Source: Apoderus coryli (lineage: Eukaryota > Arthropoda > Insecta > Coleoptera > Attelabidae). From it: a DNA stretch of 64,000 nt. Position 1 is the first letter of the stretch, and each line of letters begins with the position of its first letter. The position numbers and the translations under genes were made by a program. Of the stretch, positions 1 through 12,012 are shown piece by piece. The stretch spans positions 19,106,860 to 19,170,859 of the forward strand of contig OU452199.1 of the NCBI GenBank assembly GCA_911728435.2, read 5' to 3'. The notes below the pieces were generated by a model. The model worked only from the letters and a program-made list of their open reading frames with translations. It was not told where the DNA came from and made no database searches.

Positions 1-271
1 CATTTAAAAGGTGTTTAAATTGTAGAACTTTTCTCTAAGTTAACCGACATTGTCACTCCGACCGTTTCCAAGATCAACCAACCCTAGTTGTTTATGTGCT
101 GAGCAATATTCTCAGGAATTCCGGCAAAGGATTCAGCCGCATTATACCTACCCACTTTAACATGTGTAGATTGAAGTTTGACTATATATACCTAGCTTAT
201 ATTATACCTAATACAAGATTTTCAGTAGGCTTAAGTTTATTTTAAAAAAATAAATAAATAAGAGTCGCACT
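1..271. other. AT-rich sequence, no gene seen
   Basis: No open frame, repeat or conserved motif that I can support. It ends where the inverted-repeat element at 272 begins. Confidence 0.5.
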
Positions 272-849
272 AAAAACCTGATGGTGGTTCAGATAAAAAA
301 ACGTAAGCACCACAGGGACCCCCAAATCTTGTCTACCCCTTCTAGAAAAAATTAGTAGAAGAGAGAGCCAAACACTATTTGTCATTTAAATAAAAATATA
401 TTGTATGTTAGCAAAGTTTATTAGTTATTTTAGTAATGTAGAAAAATTTACTGGATAGACATTAAACGAGTATCATCACTAAAATAACTAGTAAACTTTG
501 CTAGCATACAATATACTTTTATTTAAATGACAAATAGTGTTTGTCTCTCCCAGACAAGGAGCATATGTAAACTATTCAAGAATATTATCTAAATGACATA
601 ATGTCTATCCAGTAAATTTTTCTACATTACTAAAATTACTAATAAACTTTGCTGGCATACAATATATTTTTATTTAAATGACAAAAAGTGTTTGTCTCTT
701 TTAGACAAGAAGCATATGTAAACTATTCAAGAATATTATCTAAATGACATAATGTCTATCCAGTAAATTTTTCTAGAAGGGGTAGACAAGGTTTTGGCTG
801 TCCCTGTGGTGCTTACGTTTTTTATCTATCTGAACCAAGGTTTTTTTTT
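272..849. mobile_element. Foldback/MITE-like non-autonomous DNA element
   Basis: The ends form an imperfect inverted repeat of about 75 bp: 280-352 (ggttcagataaaaaaacgta onwards) matches the reverse complement of 765-838, including the shared stretch around gcaccacaggga and ctaccccttctaga. Inside, a unit of about 151 bp is repeated in tandem (the string actattcaagaatattatct occurs at 571 and 722). A part of the same unit lies in inverted orientation at about 367-470, so most of the element can fold on itself. It codes for no protein and would need a transposase supplied elsewhere. No clear target duplication was resolved; the superfamily is unknown. Confidence 0.7.
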
Positions 850-1448
850 CTGTGCATAATTGCCAAACTAAAATTTAACAAATTCAACAGCGACTAATAT
901 GTTACGTAATTCTTATAATACGAGTATAATATAAAATATTTACATATATAATACTAAATTCATTTTTACAAATATCAAACAATATACACACAAAGTTTGT
1001 ATATTAATACGCATAACTATTCCTGATAAGACATCAAGAGCTGTTGAAGCCTAAAATTTACCTTAGTAAAAACTAGATTACGACAATAACACAACATTTA
1101 CAATTTCAACTACATTACACAAAGATAAAATAACTATAACAATGGGAATTTCCCTATTGACTGTGCAGCAAATATTTCTTTATTCCATCTCTATAGCATT
1201 CAATGACATATTGAAATTCTACACCGTTATATGAAAAAGACCGTTTAAATATTTCTTTTTTGTAAATAGCGACAGTATTTTACGTCTCATACTAACACTG
1301 AACCAAAAAGTCCGTATAAATATAACAAACACGATTGTCACATTAACTATGCGAGTTGTTAATATTACAAATTTATGTTTGTTCAAAATCGATTCTATCA
1401 ATACCTACGTAATATTAGCAGAATTTATATGTTGTCAGAACAAACTTT
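850..1448. other. AT-rich sequence, no gene seen
   Basis: Short frames only, with no recognisable protein or repeat. Confidence 0.5.
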
Positions 1449-1645
1449 TACTTTCCCGCACAGGGAATAAAAGTATTGTGATTACGCTAAAAAAAATTGA
1501 GATAAAGACGGATATAACCATATTAAAGTTCCCTGAGACGATTAAGACCATTTCCAGGTGTCAGTCTGTGTGTATGTATTTTACCGTGATAGCGCCCAAA
1601 CGCTTTAACCAATTGAGCTAAATTTTGGCATATGAGTTTGGGGCA
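1449..1645. repeat. Dispersed repeat related to the one at 62370-62600
   Basis: The block running from the cccgcacagggaataaaa region to caattgagctaaattttggc reads, on the reverse strand, like 62370-62600. Shared landmarks are ctaaattttagc/gctaaattttggc, the 'gcgttt..ggtgctatc' block, the 'gacgattaagac' or 'gtcttaatcgtct' block and the gagataaagacggata segment. It is non-coding and looks like two diverged copies of an unnamed interspersed repeat. Confidence 0.5.
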
Positions 1646-2312
1646 GTTCTAGGATGAAGCCTTTAGATTTTGGTTGAAATCGCTTAAGCCCTGTGATATG
1701 GGTGGACACAACCGCTAAATTTTCATATATCAGTAGGGGTCGAGTGATATATCATTTTAAACCATTTTTATTTGCTTTACAGCGATAAGGTCACTTTTGA
1801 TATCTGCCCCATAATTCTCGAGAAAATTGCGTTTAAAATTTTACCAGTTAATTAGTTCGAACGTATATTAAATACAATATGAGTATATAAGAAAGGTGGT
1901 ACCCTGGCTTCGTTGATAGAGCCTTCGCATTGTATTCGGAAGATCAGGCGTTCGAATCCCAACTCTGGAAATACTTCCTTTTTCTTCTAATTTTTGAATA
2001 AAGTAGTTAGTTTGTTACGTTAGTTTATTGGAAATAATGCAAATAATACAATTATAATTATTATTATTAAAATTCATTTTCATTACGCAGGTCATAATTT
2101 TTAATTAGGTATATTATATCTTGTCGGGAAAGTTTTGGTGCGACACAACCGATTTTTTTGATAATATTAACAAACTAATATATTCAATATTATGAACTAG
2201 TACGTCGTAGTATAACAAAGCGTAAACGTTACTACGACAATTATCATTCATAATATTAATAATATGTTTTTATAATATAATTAGGATTTATGAACGCTAC
2301 GCTGCCGCTGTA
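1646..2312. other. Non-coding sequence
   Basis: No protein frame. A tRNA-like stretch with a B-box-like gttcgaatccc lies at about 1895-1970 but does not fold into a convincing tRNA. The remainder is AT-rich with ATT runs. Confidence 0.4.
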
Positions 2313-3040
2313 TTAATAAAATGTAATCATTGTTAAAATAAAGATCTTCTTTAACTTATGAGAAACTCTCTGTCGTCTTCTAATACCATCAATAAATCTG
2401 AGAAATGAGTTCTGGAGTTTTACTATGAATGTTTTCATGACAAGGACCATAATATGCAATGTCACAATAGTTAAGTGGGCCAATACCAATGCCTCACATA
2501 GCATTGCTCGAGTTTTTCAACTATACAGATAAGATAGTGTCGCAGGAGATATATTTGAACGTGCCATAAGCTATTTGAAGCTAAAAGGTTACATTATGTG
2601 TTCCTCAAAAGAGACCTTGAAAATAAATAGCTACAACCCTAAGACTCTATAGCTTAATCTTTAAAAATTTATACGCTCCCAATCAATCTTAATTTTTTAT
2701 TTTTCGATAAAAAAAACTCCGAAATAGTACAGTTGCGTGTTGTCAGCATTTAAATGGTAATCACAATATTCTGAAACATTAGGAAACGAACAGTTATGCA
2801 ACGTAATGGGCTGATAATGCTTCCCTGTGATACACCAGATAAAACGTCACGACTGCCAGAACTAATATCATCAGTCTCCACACATTGCAATCGACTCAAT
2901 AAGATTTATTCAATTGTTAACAGCTCCCTCGTCGAACCCCACATAATTTAAAACAGCTCACAAAATCCTAGGATTCGGCATATCAAACGGCTTACTGTAA
3001 TCCAATAGTATTAGCTTTGTTATTTTCATTAAGAAACAAC
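2313..3040 (-). pseudogene. Decayed non-LTR retrotransposon reverse transcriptase
   Basis: On the minus strand, broken frames recall a CR1/Jockey-group reverse transcriptase read from 3040 down to 2313. An LLDYSKPFDM motif (family: DYSKAFD) lies near 3000, VSQGSIISPL near 2830, a degraded catalytic box NADNTQLYY (family: YADDTQ) near 2740, and QNSFLRFIDGIRRRQR near 2380. Several stop codons and frame changes separate these pieces, and both active-site aspartates are altered, so it cannot be functional. The motif order matches the C-terminal half of the enzyme. The clade is uncertain. Confidence 0.75.
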
Positions 3041-3571
3041 AAACGTTTTACTAGTCATGTACCAAATGTCACACATTTATAATTTGAATTTTGTTATACG
3101 TTTAATAATGACTATGGCTACCGGATTAAAATGTAACAAAATCATCAAATTATTATATGAACTTGTTTTTATGTCAGACACCCTAAGGTTAAAGTATGGT
3201 ATATATCATTTGAAAGCAAATTTGAGAAAATTGACTTGGGAATACAAAAATATAATCAATAAGGTGTTCCATTTCAAATAAGAAAGTTGCTATCAACATG
3301 CGGTATAACTGACAGTCGTACAAATATGACAATGTCATAGATTGATAGATTCAATTGAGTAAACACTTAAATTTTACAATCGTATGGTTACTTTTTCCAA
3401 AACTTCTCATGTACCATCGACCAGCAAACACCCTGTATGTATAGTAAAAATACAGACATTCTCTAAAAAGGTCAAGTGGAATACACCTGAAAACAAATGT
3501 TAAAAGTGACTACAGTAGTTATTTTAGAATATTGGGAATAATTGGTTGTTTTAAACTTTGATTTTTTCGTC
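3041..3571. other. Non-coding sequence, no gene seen
   Basis: AT-rich. The one short open frame here shows no known domain. Confidence 0.4.
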
Positions 3572-4648
3572 CAGTGTCCAGTGAAGCATAACATAAAATA
3601 AAGTCATATACTTATTAGGTAGCTAAAATTAATAGGGATATCCCTACTTCGTCAACTGCATAAAATATAGGTTATGTTTATAAGTAGATACCCCACTTAA
3701 GTATTGTTTTCTTTAAAAAGCGTAATTAGTATCTAGAATATATTTACCTACTTCATAATACCTAATACTAAATAAAACACATTTTATGAAACTGTCGATC
3801 AAATTTCTTTTATGCTTCCTGTTAGCAAATCATAATACGTCTCATATCAGATATTATTAAAAGCTCTGCTTTTATGCATTTGCCTTTCTTTATATTTATC
3901 AAACATTTATTTAAATCTGGAACAGGTGGGTCGTATATTTTTAACAAGATTTTTCTGTTCTTAAAAGGAGTGTTGATTAAAAAAACTTAACTTTAGTTAA
4001 AATTAACAAATAAACATCATTTTTCATAATAACTTCGCTTACCTGATGTCAGCGTAAATATAATTTACGCTGCTGATGTGTAGTACTTCCACTTGCTTCT
4101 TCCATATTAAAGTATGAGATATTATAATATATTATATTATTAAAAAAACAATATTTTACGGTACCCACCCATTTATTTTTATAAAAATAGGTAGGTACCA
4201 ACTAATTAATAACTGTATATATATTTTTTTAATTTGTTCACTACTTTTTTAGATTTTAAAACTTAAATTAAATATGTAGGTAACTAAATAGAAAGATTAA
4301 TTTGTATTCAAAATATCAAAAATCAAAACTTTAAGCTTCCCGAAAAGTAAATAAAATTACTTTTATTACACGAATAAAAAATGAGGGAAATATCTATAGG
4401 TATGTAAATGTATGTAAATTAAGTATGTTAAATAGGTGTATACGATAAAACCTGCTTCAGATCAAGACGTAATTCAAAATTACAGTTCTATGGTAAAGCA
4501 GGTTGAAATTAAGTATACGTTAATTTATAGTTTAAATTTTATATGGAGAAAAATAAATACACAAAATTAAATACTTAAATATTATTAATTTTACTGATTA
4601 TTTAGGTGAAGCGTTGCTTCACTTGCTTCATAGGACAAGCCGCCACTG
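3572..4648. mobile_element. hAT-type non-autonomous element, internally deleted copy
   Basis: This is the inverted, shorter relative of the element at 38790-40303. Matching blocks run from the gcataacataaaataaa start (about 3585) through ggatatccct, the small hairpin gcgtaaatataatttacgc near 4053, and the end acaagccgccactg (4635-4648). The right end keeps the 14-bp terminal sequence of the family. The left end is degraded to cagtg plus a gap. Relative to the 38790 copy it lacks about 430 bp (the part at 39057-39500). No protein is encoded and no matching 8-bp target duplication is visible, so it is older or rearranged. Confidence 0.75.
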
Positions 4649-4778
4649 ATCAATTCGTTAAATGTAAGTTAAAGTTGAATGGACATTAACCAATTAATAT
4701 ATTGTTGATAATTTTTTATGTGAGCTATTGGATAAAAGTAGTGGCGTATACATTTTGCCTTTTCATCTGTCGAATATT

Positions 4779-5486
4779 ATGGTTAAAACTAATGTTACTC
4801 TAGACGACGTCTATAAATTGATACAGAGTGTAAATACTAATTTGACTGATAAAATTTGAGTATGTTACAACTGTTCTACAGAGGCTGAGTAATAAACTTG
4901 ACACAGAAGTAACATTGTTTCACGAGAAAATAAGTTTATTAGAGGCCGAAAACAAGCTATTATATGAAAAGCTACAACATTCGGAATGGAAAATAAGACA
5001 ATGTAACTTAGTGTTTGCTGGAGTTGCAGAGAATGCAGATGTAGCAGTTGAGCGTGAAAAAATTGGAGACATTATAAAGTCAAATTTATCGGTAGAACTT
5101 CAAGAATGGGACATCTCTAATTGTTTTCGTATGGGAAATAGGATTCGAAACCTCGACCCATCTTAGTGGAATTCGTTAAATCTTCAAAAAGGAATGAGGT
5201 ACTATTAAAAAAAAACTTAAATGGCACGAATATTTTCATTATTGAAGATCTGATAAAAGAAGATATTGAGCAACGAAAAATATTCAACACAGCATTCAAA
5301 AAGGCTAGATCGACAAATAACTCCGCGATATTTAGACGCAACAAGCTATTTATTAATGGTGAAGATATTACATATACAAGAGCTTTGGAATATGTACGCA
5401 AGAAGAGAACATTCGGCGAGAGTCAAACTGGTGATAGTGTTGATGACGAGAAGAAGAGAAAACCCGTAGAGAGTCCTGAGTGTTAG
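4779..5486 (+). pseudogene. LINE ORF1-like relic (coiled coil plus RNA-binding-like region)
   Basis: The frame starting with an ATG at 4779 (MVKTNVTLDD) has a stop near 4857, then reopens with a heptad-rich segment (EKISLLEAENKLLYEKL) and NLVFAGVAEN, RMGNRIR. A one-base shift near 5150 moves the reading to EFVKSSKRNEVLLKKNLNGT and FRRNKLFINGEDITYTRA, ending at 5486. This order (coiled coil, 'VFxGVxE', 'VEFVxxxKRxEVL', 'NKLxING') is what insect non-LTR retrotransposon ORF1 proteins show. With one stop and one frameshift it is a pseudogene. No ORF2 follows it, so only the 5' portion of the element survives here. Confidence 0.7.
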
Positions 5487-8021
5487 ATCCAAAGTAAAAA
5501 ACTCAAAGACTCGACGAAATTGGTTAGGCAATCAAGTCGTACTCGTAATTTGTCTAATAACTGATTTTGAGGGAGAATGTGTGCGGTTAGTGTTGTTTAT
5601 GTTTATATGTTATATTTATATAGTTTATATCGTTGTAGGTAAGGAACATACAAACTGAGTAGTTCGTTTATTATATTAGAAATTACAGTACCTACCTACT
5701 TTATACGAGTATATATATTATCTCGTAATGATGTTTGAATAATAATATTGGAATGGGTAAATAGTGAATTCTGCGGAATATTATGAAGTGTTAATGGGTT
5801 ATTTATTTATTTGAATATTTTATAATATAATGGGTCCTCTTATTATCGCATTGGGTTCCGGTAATTTCAGATAGCGGTATCGATAAAAGAAAATAAAAAA
5901 CTGATGTATGAATAATTACTTTAAAATTTTGGAATATTTAAATATGTATAATTATATAAGAAATTTTGATTTACAGGAAAGGCGGAAAGCAAAAAAAAAA
6001 TGTTTTTGATATTGGGTACGGTGTTTGCTGTACATATCCACAAGACACAGACAAGGTTTTCTTAAGTGTCTTGTGGATGATGATATGATGGGAGATGACT
6101 TGACCCTGTATTAAATATTTCGTAATGGATATGTTTTGTTTTGTTTATTTGTTTGCATGTATCATGTATTGAGGATTAAGTTTAAATAAAGTTATTCTAA
6201 CCATTGTTGCAAATGAACAAATTTATTATTATTATTATACTCTGCGTTTTCATTAATTTCGAGTTATTTTTGAATATTCGTAATTATATGATAATCCTAT
6301 AAACCTCCATCTACATTAAAATTATATATCCAAATGTATTTGCTTTTAATGTCCTTGTTTTATAATTTTATTTCAAAATTTCTGTTAAATTTAATTTAAG
6401 ATTATCTCTAAGACAAAACCACATACAACGCAGTCACTGACATCTGTTCCATAAAATTTTTATCTCTTAAATTTAATGTCAGCTTTTGTTGTACAGGCTT
6501 TTCGTTTTTATAATACTCACTTTATCCACAGCATAATATTACAAGACAGTGTCTGCTGAATATAAGAACAACTTTTCAACGTATATGCTCAAAAGCACAC
6601 CAGATCTAAATACCCATACTTAAAGCCAGCTTACTCTTATTACCTCACATGTTAACTCCTACCTACACAGTAAACACATGGCGTAACAATGCGGCATGCA
6701 ATATAAATGGATTATGATAGTAATTGCACTTTATATTACATTTAACATTTAATACCGTCATAAATATCCGCTATAGCCGTCGCCCGACGCGATGGGTATT
6801 CCTTTTTGGCCTGACCCAGAAAACGTACATGGCGGCAATGTCGGTTGCTTGCTAGTAATAGTAATACATATAGTATCCAATAGCGGAAGTGACATGCAGG
6901 AAGCGCTTTGGAAACTCGCGTAGCTTGAATGTTTATTCGGCATCATTTGTGCTATATAGGTACTTGTAAAGGTGTAGGTTTAGGATAAAGTTATAGAGCA
7001 TACACAGAAAAAAGCAAATACTTAAACAAAGCATTTCAATATTCTTATTTTCTTTTACTTGTTCTAAGACTTTTTATTCTCATTCGGTGCAAAATGTTTT
7101 AATTTGAAAATTTTGAAATGCTTAAATGTGGATTTCCATATATTCAACAAAAATGTTCATTTTAAGTATATAGTTTTCATTAGAACATTCAAACCTACTC
7201 TATTTAAATGACCTACCTCCTATATTTAAGAATATATGGTTTTTTTATAGTAGATATTCAGTGTTCTTTATATAAGACTACATCAGCTTATAATAAGGAT
7301 ATTCGTATACTCAAATTGAATTTCCCACAAATTCGATTCAAATATAAAATATTTTAATGTTAAAAATACTTTATCCCATGCATAATAAAAATGACATCAA
7401 CTTAAACGAAAATTATATACATTTGATCTGAGATTCGGTGGCACTCTATAGTCTCCAATGAAGCATATTGCACAGGGCAACACTGTGCAATACATATATA
7501 ATTATGGAATTCTAACATAATTTTGTGATGCAGGATTATTTACATTCAAAGCCGGTCAATCATTAAAAACCGTGAAGCTCGATCGACAACTTTTTAACAT
7601 ACGTTACTAGATCACACAATAAAGTGTTGATAAGAAGCATGGTCTCTATAAAGGCAATATGTCAGAAGGTACATATTATATTTATTTTCCTGCAATCATA
7701 CAATATTAATTGGATTCTTCATATTATGCTAGTAGTAAAGTTCTTTGTTGTTTGAGGACAATTTGTTATTTTAATAGTGTGAATATAACTAATAGAACAA
7801 CAACACTATCTAATTTGGTTACTACACCTTAGTTTTAGTTCTTACTCATATACAAAACTATTACAACTGCGACGAATCATTCCTTTGGAGAAACATGTGT
7901 AACTTCTCTGGAATGAATCCTCTTCCTAAGATATCTATACATATATAAAAAAGTACTTGTTTAGTAATGTTTATTTATTTTTTTTGATGAAGTAGTCCAT
8001 CTCTTTGTGGATGACCAATTT
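5487..8021. other. AT-rich non-coding sequence
   Basis: About 2.5 kb with no protein frame I can support. Small hairpins and A- or T-runs occur (for example the near-inverted 'gtcttgtgg' pair at 6040-6075), but I recognise no element. Confidence 0.5.
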
Positions 8022-8400
8022 CTTGGAATAAAACTCAGTCACATCCACCAAATTGTTTAATTAAAATTATAGACTTGCTTCGACCTTAGCTAAGGTCATC
8101 ATCAGTATAACTTAGTGGAAAGGAACACACAACAAAATTATGAACATTATTTGAATTGATAAGTTACATAGTAGCTAATGCCTTAGGCATAGCGAAAATT
8201 TTTTCTTTTATTCATCGGTCAAGTATAAAATTTTTAATATTATAACCTCTCAATTATCTTCCTTACAACGATAAGAATTGTGAAATGATGATTTTTAACA
8301 ACAACAACAATTTTCGCTATGCCTTAGGCATTAGCTACTATGTAACGTATCAATTTAAATAATGTTCAATTTGGTGGATGTGACTAAGTTTTATTCCAAG
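8022..8400 (-). mobile_element. Penelope-like foldback module with a hammerhead motif
   Basis: The outer arms 8022-8055 and 8367-8400 are inverted repeats of 34 bp with one mismatch (ttggaataaaactcagtcac against its mirror). A second inverted pair inside carries tagctaatgccttaggcat (about 8160-8195 and 8315-8350). On the minus strand the left arm region reads CTGATGA, a palindromic stem and GAAG, like the module at 38430-38555, which shares the downstream caatttggtggatg sequence. Hammerhead motifs and inverted flanks are known from terminal repeats of Penelope-like retroelements. No reverse transcriptase frame is present, so this is a terminal remnant only. Confidence 0.55.
8074..8105 (-). 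ncRNA. Hammerhead ribozyme motif (Penelope-like type)
   Basis: Read on the minus strand: CTGATGA (8105-8099), a near-palindromic stem II (8098-8082), GAAG in place of GAAA (8081-8078), a very short stem III GC-AA-GT and the cleavage triplet GTC, with C17 at 8074. Flanking TTATA and TATAA can pair as stem I. The G at position 15.1 could form a wobble pair with U16.1. The one core deviation makes activity doubtful. Confidence 0.5.
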
Positions 8401-9463
8401 GAATGTTTATTTAACCTACTGGCAACATAGCCCATGGTTCCTCATTTTGTGACCATGCATTTTATGCAAGTTGCGTACATATAATTCGTAGCCGAGATCT
8501 CGCGAAAAAAACGGGTCAAACTTGTGAAGTCTTCGGCGTTACTTTGATGTTGAAAATTTAAAGCATTGTTATTCCTATTAATATAATAGTTGATGTAGTT
8601 ATAGGATTAAATCTTCTCAAGTGTGTCCAATACATTTTAATACTAATAATATAATAATATCTCTTATGGTGGAGGAGAACACTTCGGAAATGGAAATTAG
8701 AATGGGGTTGACCAGAATCCATAATTCAAGTGGTCAAAGATAAGTGAATATTGTTTTTAACGGAACATGAAAATTATAGTAATTAGCCACAAGGCAGCAT
8801 CTAGTGTGACACGAAATGTAAATTAATATTTTCAAGCTTAGCCCATATTAAACGATCTTAGAGCATATGTTTTAGTAAGTCCTACAATCGTTTCTCTATA
8901 AAAACCATTGCCGCATTTTTCTGCGTCACTAATATTTATTTTTACAATAAATATAACTTTTTTTTAATTCTTGTTTTTTTTTTGATTAACTTAGATTTTG
9001 AAAAAATCTACTCCCAATCGCAGATAGCCTTTCATGTTAAGTGATGGAATTATTTTCAACAAGATTTTGAATTAAATAATATAAAATTATAATATGTAAT
9101 ATAATAAAATATGTAATAATTAATGTTATAATATCTTTACTAAATTTAGAGGTGTCTCATAATAGGTATATTTAATAAATTTGTATTTTGAACTGGTATT
9201 TTTATTTTTGTTGTTATGTGTATAAGATGTCATAATAGTCATATCTTACTCCACTGAAATATGGACTACCTACTTCTTTATTGAATATATTTTCATTCGA
9301 ATATACATATTAAAATATACATATAAAAATATATAAATGAAATTAAGAACAATACATAAAGAAATTAAATAACTATTTTTTTAAACGTATTCCTCTGATA
9401 ATTTGCTGGCAATACACCGTCAAACTTTTTTGATATTTAGAAAACTGTGGAGGATGCAGATAA
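8401..9463. other. AT-rich non-coding sequence
   Basis: No gene or repeat recognised. The region 9040-9360 is nearly pure A and T. Confidence 0.5.
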
Positions 9464-9985
9464 TCATCTGGGCAAAATCCAGACTGTTTCTAATGGTTTC
9501 GGACGCACGTGAGAACATACATAACATTGTACGATGAATAATTGGTCAGATCCACGTTGGAATATGCCGCAGATATTTGCCGTCCAATTTATCAAGTCTA
9601 TATAAATAAGCTTGAGTATGTACAACGCAAATTTTTCAAACATTTGGCTTTTAGGAACGATGGACGCTTTCCAGAACGAGATATTCATCACTAGCTTCTG
9701 TTGAATTGATTTAATTTGGAAATTTACCATGTCTTGCAAGCAACTCATTTATTTAGATATTATCGTCAAACACATTCAAGGTATGAGTGTATTCCTGTTA
9801 GTCAAATAAAGTGTTATTATATCACAAGAAGTATTTTGTAATATTATTATATTTATAACAATGAGACAATTAATATATTTGATAGTAAATAGACATAGGT
9901 ACACTCTGAAACAGAGAAGTTACATCTATTTTTATTTAAATGGAACTCAAGAATCGCATGTTTTTCAAAAATCTATTAAAAAAAC
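9464..9985 (+). pseudogene. LINE reverse transcriptase C-terminal relic
   Basis: On the plus strand, interrupted frames give LEYAADIWPSNL at about 9555-9590 and KLEYVQRKFFKHLAFRNDGR at about 9608-9668. They match the 'LEYASxVWSP... IERVQKKFLRYLAFR' segment that follows the palm domain in CR1/Jockey-group reverse transcriptases. Stops precede and follow it, so it is dead. It lies just upstream of another LINE fragment (10025-11880) and is a separate, older insertion. Confidence 0.6.
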
Positions 9986-10024
9986 TATATTATAACTAAT
10001 TTCGAAATTGAAATGTTTTAACGC

Positions 10025-11880
10025 GCTATACATTATTTATCAGGACAGTTAGGTTAAAACCTATTAATTTATTAGACGTCATAAAAGGTTTAAAATTACA
10101 ACAAATGGACACAACTTTCCGTTTTAGAGAGATATCCACTGAGGATATCTTTAATAGTTTGAGATTGATGAAGTCCAATGCTTGTGGTGTGGATGGTATC
10201 AATACAAAGATGTTAAATCTGATTATTCCATATTGTATTGAGATCATTAAGAATATTTTTAATTATTGTGTTCATTTAGGCGAGTTTCCCACAGTTTGGA
10301 AGTCAGCCATAGTTATGCCACTCCCAAAAGTTTCGACCCCTAGTTCATTCAATGATCTAAGACCCATTAGTCTACTTCCTACCTTATCAAAAATGTTTGA
10401 GAGAGTAATAGCGTTCCAGATGAGGGAATATCTAAATGATTTTCAAATTCTACCAGCTGCCCAATCTGGTTTTCGTTCTAGGCATTCCACTGCCACGGCC
10501 TTATTAAAGGTGACAAATGATATCTCATATGCCTTGGATAAGTCTAAGTGTACGGTTTTGGTGTTACTGGATCAAAGTAAGGCATTTGATCTGGTTAATT
10601 TTGATCTCTTATTGAGCAAGCTTTATTATTTGGGATTCGATGAAACTTCCTTAAGATGGTTTAATAGCTACTTATTTCAAAGACACCAGTGTGTAAAAGT
10701 AAATTCAAGAAGCTCTCAGTTTAAAGAACTAACGAGTGGTGTTCCTCAGGGAAGTATTTTGGGACCTCTCTTATTCTCCATTTTCACGTTTGATTTGCCA
10801 ATGACTATGATACATTCAGAAATACACCTTTATGCTGATGATGCACAAATATACCTTCATTGTGGTATTGCTGAATTTCAAAGAGCGATTTTTAATGTTA
10901 ATCAAGATCTAACGTGTTTTTCCGACTGGTGTAGACGCCATGGCCTCAGATTAAACCCTAATAAAACTGTTGCGTTATGCATTGGTAATGAGCGCCATAC
11001 GGAGTTGATACGGACTTCTGGTAGTGTTATTGTTGATGGAACAGTGGTGGGGTGGGTGGATACCGCAAAGGATCTGGGTATCTTAATTGACTCCAAATTA
11101 AGTTTTAGTGACCACTGTTGTCAGTTATATAAAAATTCGTTTTTTAGGATCAAATGTATGTACCATCTAAAATATATTTTGGATGAAAATACAAAGTTGC
11201 TTCTTGTTAAATCCTTGATATATCCGCACCTTGACTACTGTTCCCAAGTGTATTATTATTACTTGCCTAATTATAATAAAGCTAAAATTCAGAGAATTCA
11301 AAACGCGTGCGTGAGATTCATCTGTTCCATTCCATTTGCGGCTCATATTACACCATTTTTAACAAAGCTTGCAGAACCTAGTCTGGCGGTTAGATTCGAT
11401 TATCTGTACTCTGTTTTGCTGTACAAAATAGTTACTTCTCATACGCCTGAGTATTTATTTAATGTACTTTTAAGAAGATTTGATGTTCACGGACTGGGTC
11501 TGCGCTTCAACTTGTATACAATTCCACAACATTCTACGTCCAAATTTGAAGGATGTTTTGCTTATAACGGGCCGAAACTTTTAAATAAACTGCTGGAGTT
11601 TATAGATATGCCTTTGGTTAGTTTTAGGCGTGAGTTGAGGCGCAGACTTTTTCCATAGCACTGGACAAGTAGTATATGGCGTGTTCTTTCTTTCTTTTAG
11701 GTTTATGATTTATTTTGGAATGAGTGGAAGAGTGGCATATGCCAAATCTCATTTCCTTTGTGTTGATAGCCTTAGGACTTAACTTGACTGTATTAGATTA
11801 TGTAAAATATTGTAAAATTTATTGTTTGGTTTTGTCATTTGGTTATTTTGCACAATAAAGCATTTAATAATAATAATAAT
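10025..11880 (+). mobile_element. 5'-truncated TAA-tailed LINE (CR1/Jockey group)
   Basis: The fragment consists of an open reverse transcriptase (10105-11658), a 3' untranslated region of about 200 bp and a short (TAA)n tail at 11867-11880 just after aataaagcatttaa. No endonuclease or ORF1 is present upstream, so the copy is truncated in the linker before the polymerase, the usual outcome of incomplete target-primed reverse transcription. The frame runs open upstream of the first ATG to about 10025. The tail resembles that of the LINE at 47905-52270 on the other strand. Confidence 0.75.
10105..11658 (+). CDS. Non-LTR retrotransposon reverse transcriptase (ORF2 C-terminal part)
   Basis: The 517-residue frame is a reverse transcriptase of the CR1/Jockey group, which copies element RNA at a nicked chromosomal target. 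Visible motifs are ACGVDGINTKML near residue 28, KSAIVMPLPK and DLRPISLLPTLSKMFER near 75-95, QSGFRSRHST near 122, VLLDQSKAFD near 153, [15 protein letters not shown] near 214, and the catalytic box LYADDAQIY near residue 245. The C-terminal region has the 'IQRIQNACVRFI' thumb-like motif. The endonuclease normally found upstream is missing, so it is a fragment of ORF2; the ATG used here is simply the first in the surviving frame. No internal stop or shift is seen, suggesting a fairly recent copy. Expression is unknown. Confidence 0.8.
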   Translation: MDTTFRFREISTEDIFNSLRLMKSNACGVDGINTKMLNLIIPYCIEIIKNIFNYCVHLGEFPTVWKSAIVMPLPKVSTPSSFNDLRPISLLPTLSKMFERVIAFQMREYLNDFQILPAAQSGFRSRHSTATALLKVTNDISYALDKSKCTVLVLLDQSKAFDLVNFDLLLSKLYYLGFDETSLRWFNSYLFQRHQCVKVNSRSSQFKELTSGVPQGSILGPLLFSIFTFDLPMTMIHSEIHLYADDAQIYLHCGIAEFQRAIFNVNQDLTCFSDWCRRHGLRLNPNKTVALCIGNERHTELIRTSGSVIVDGTVVGWVDTAKDLGILIDSKLSFSDHCCQLYKNSFFRIKCMYHLKYILDENTKLLLVKSLIYPHLDYCSQVYYYYLPNYNKAKIQRIQNACVRFICSIPFAAHITPFLTKLAEPSLAVRFDYLYSVLLYKIVTSHTPEYLFNVLLRRFDVHGLGLRFNLYTIPQHSTSKFEGCFAYNGPKLLNKLLEFIDMPLVSFRRELRRRLFP

Positions 11881-12012
11881 AACAATAGAATTTGATATAG
11901 GTACTCAGGAAAATAGTTATTAACGAGAATTACGAGGTAAATATTGAGTTCAATATCGCTGCAACTGCATAAAGAAATATTTGTTTACTTCTGGCTTTAA
12001 ATGAAACTAATT
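11881..12012. other. Non-coding sequence
   Basis: Short spacer between the LINE tail and the hairpin at 12013; nothing recognised. Confidence 0.4.

Noticed and set aside
1895..1970. tRNA gene
   Set aside because: An A-box-like and a B-box-like (gttcgaatccc) sequence are present, but the acceptor, anticodon and T stems do not pair well. At most a tRNA-derived relic.
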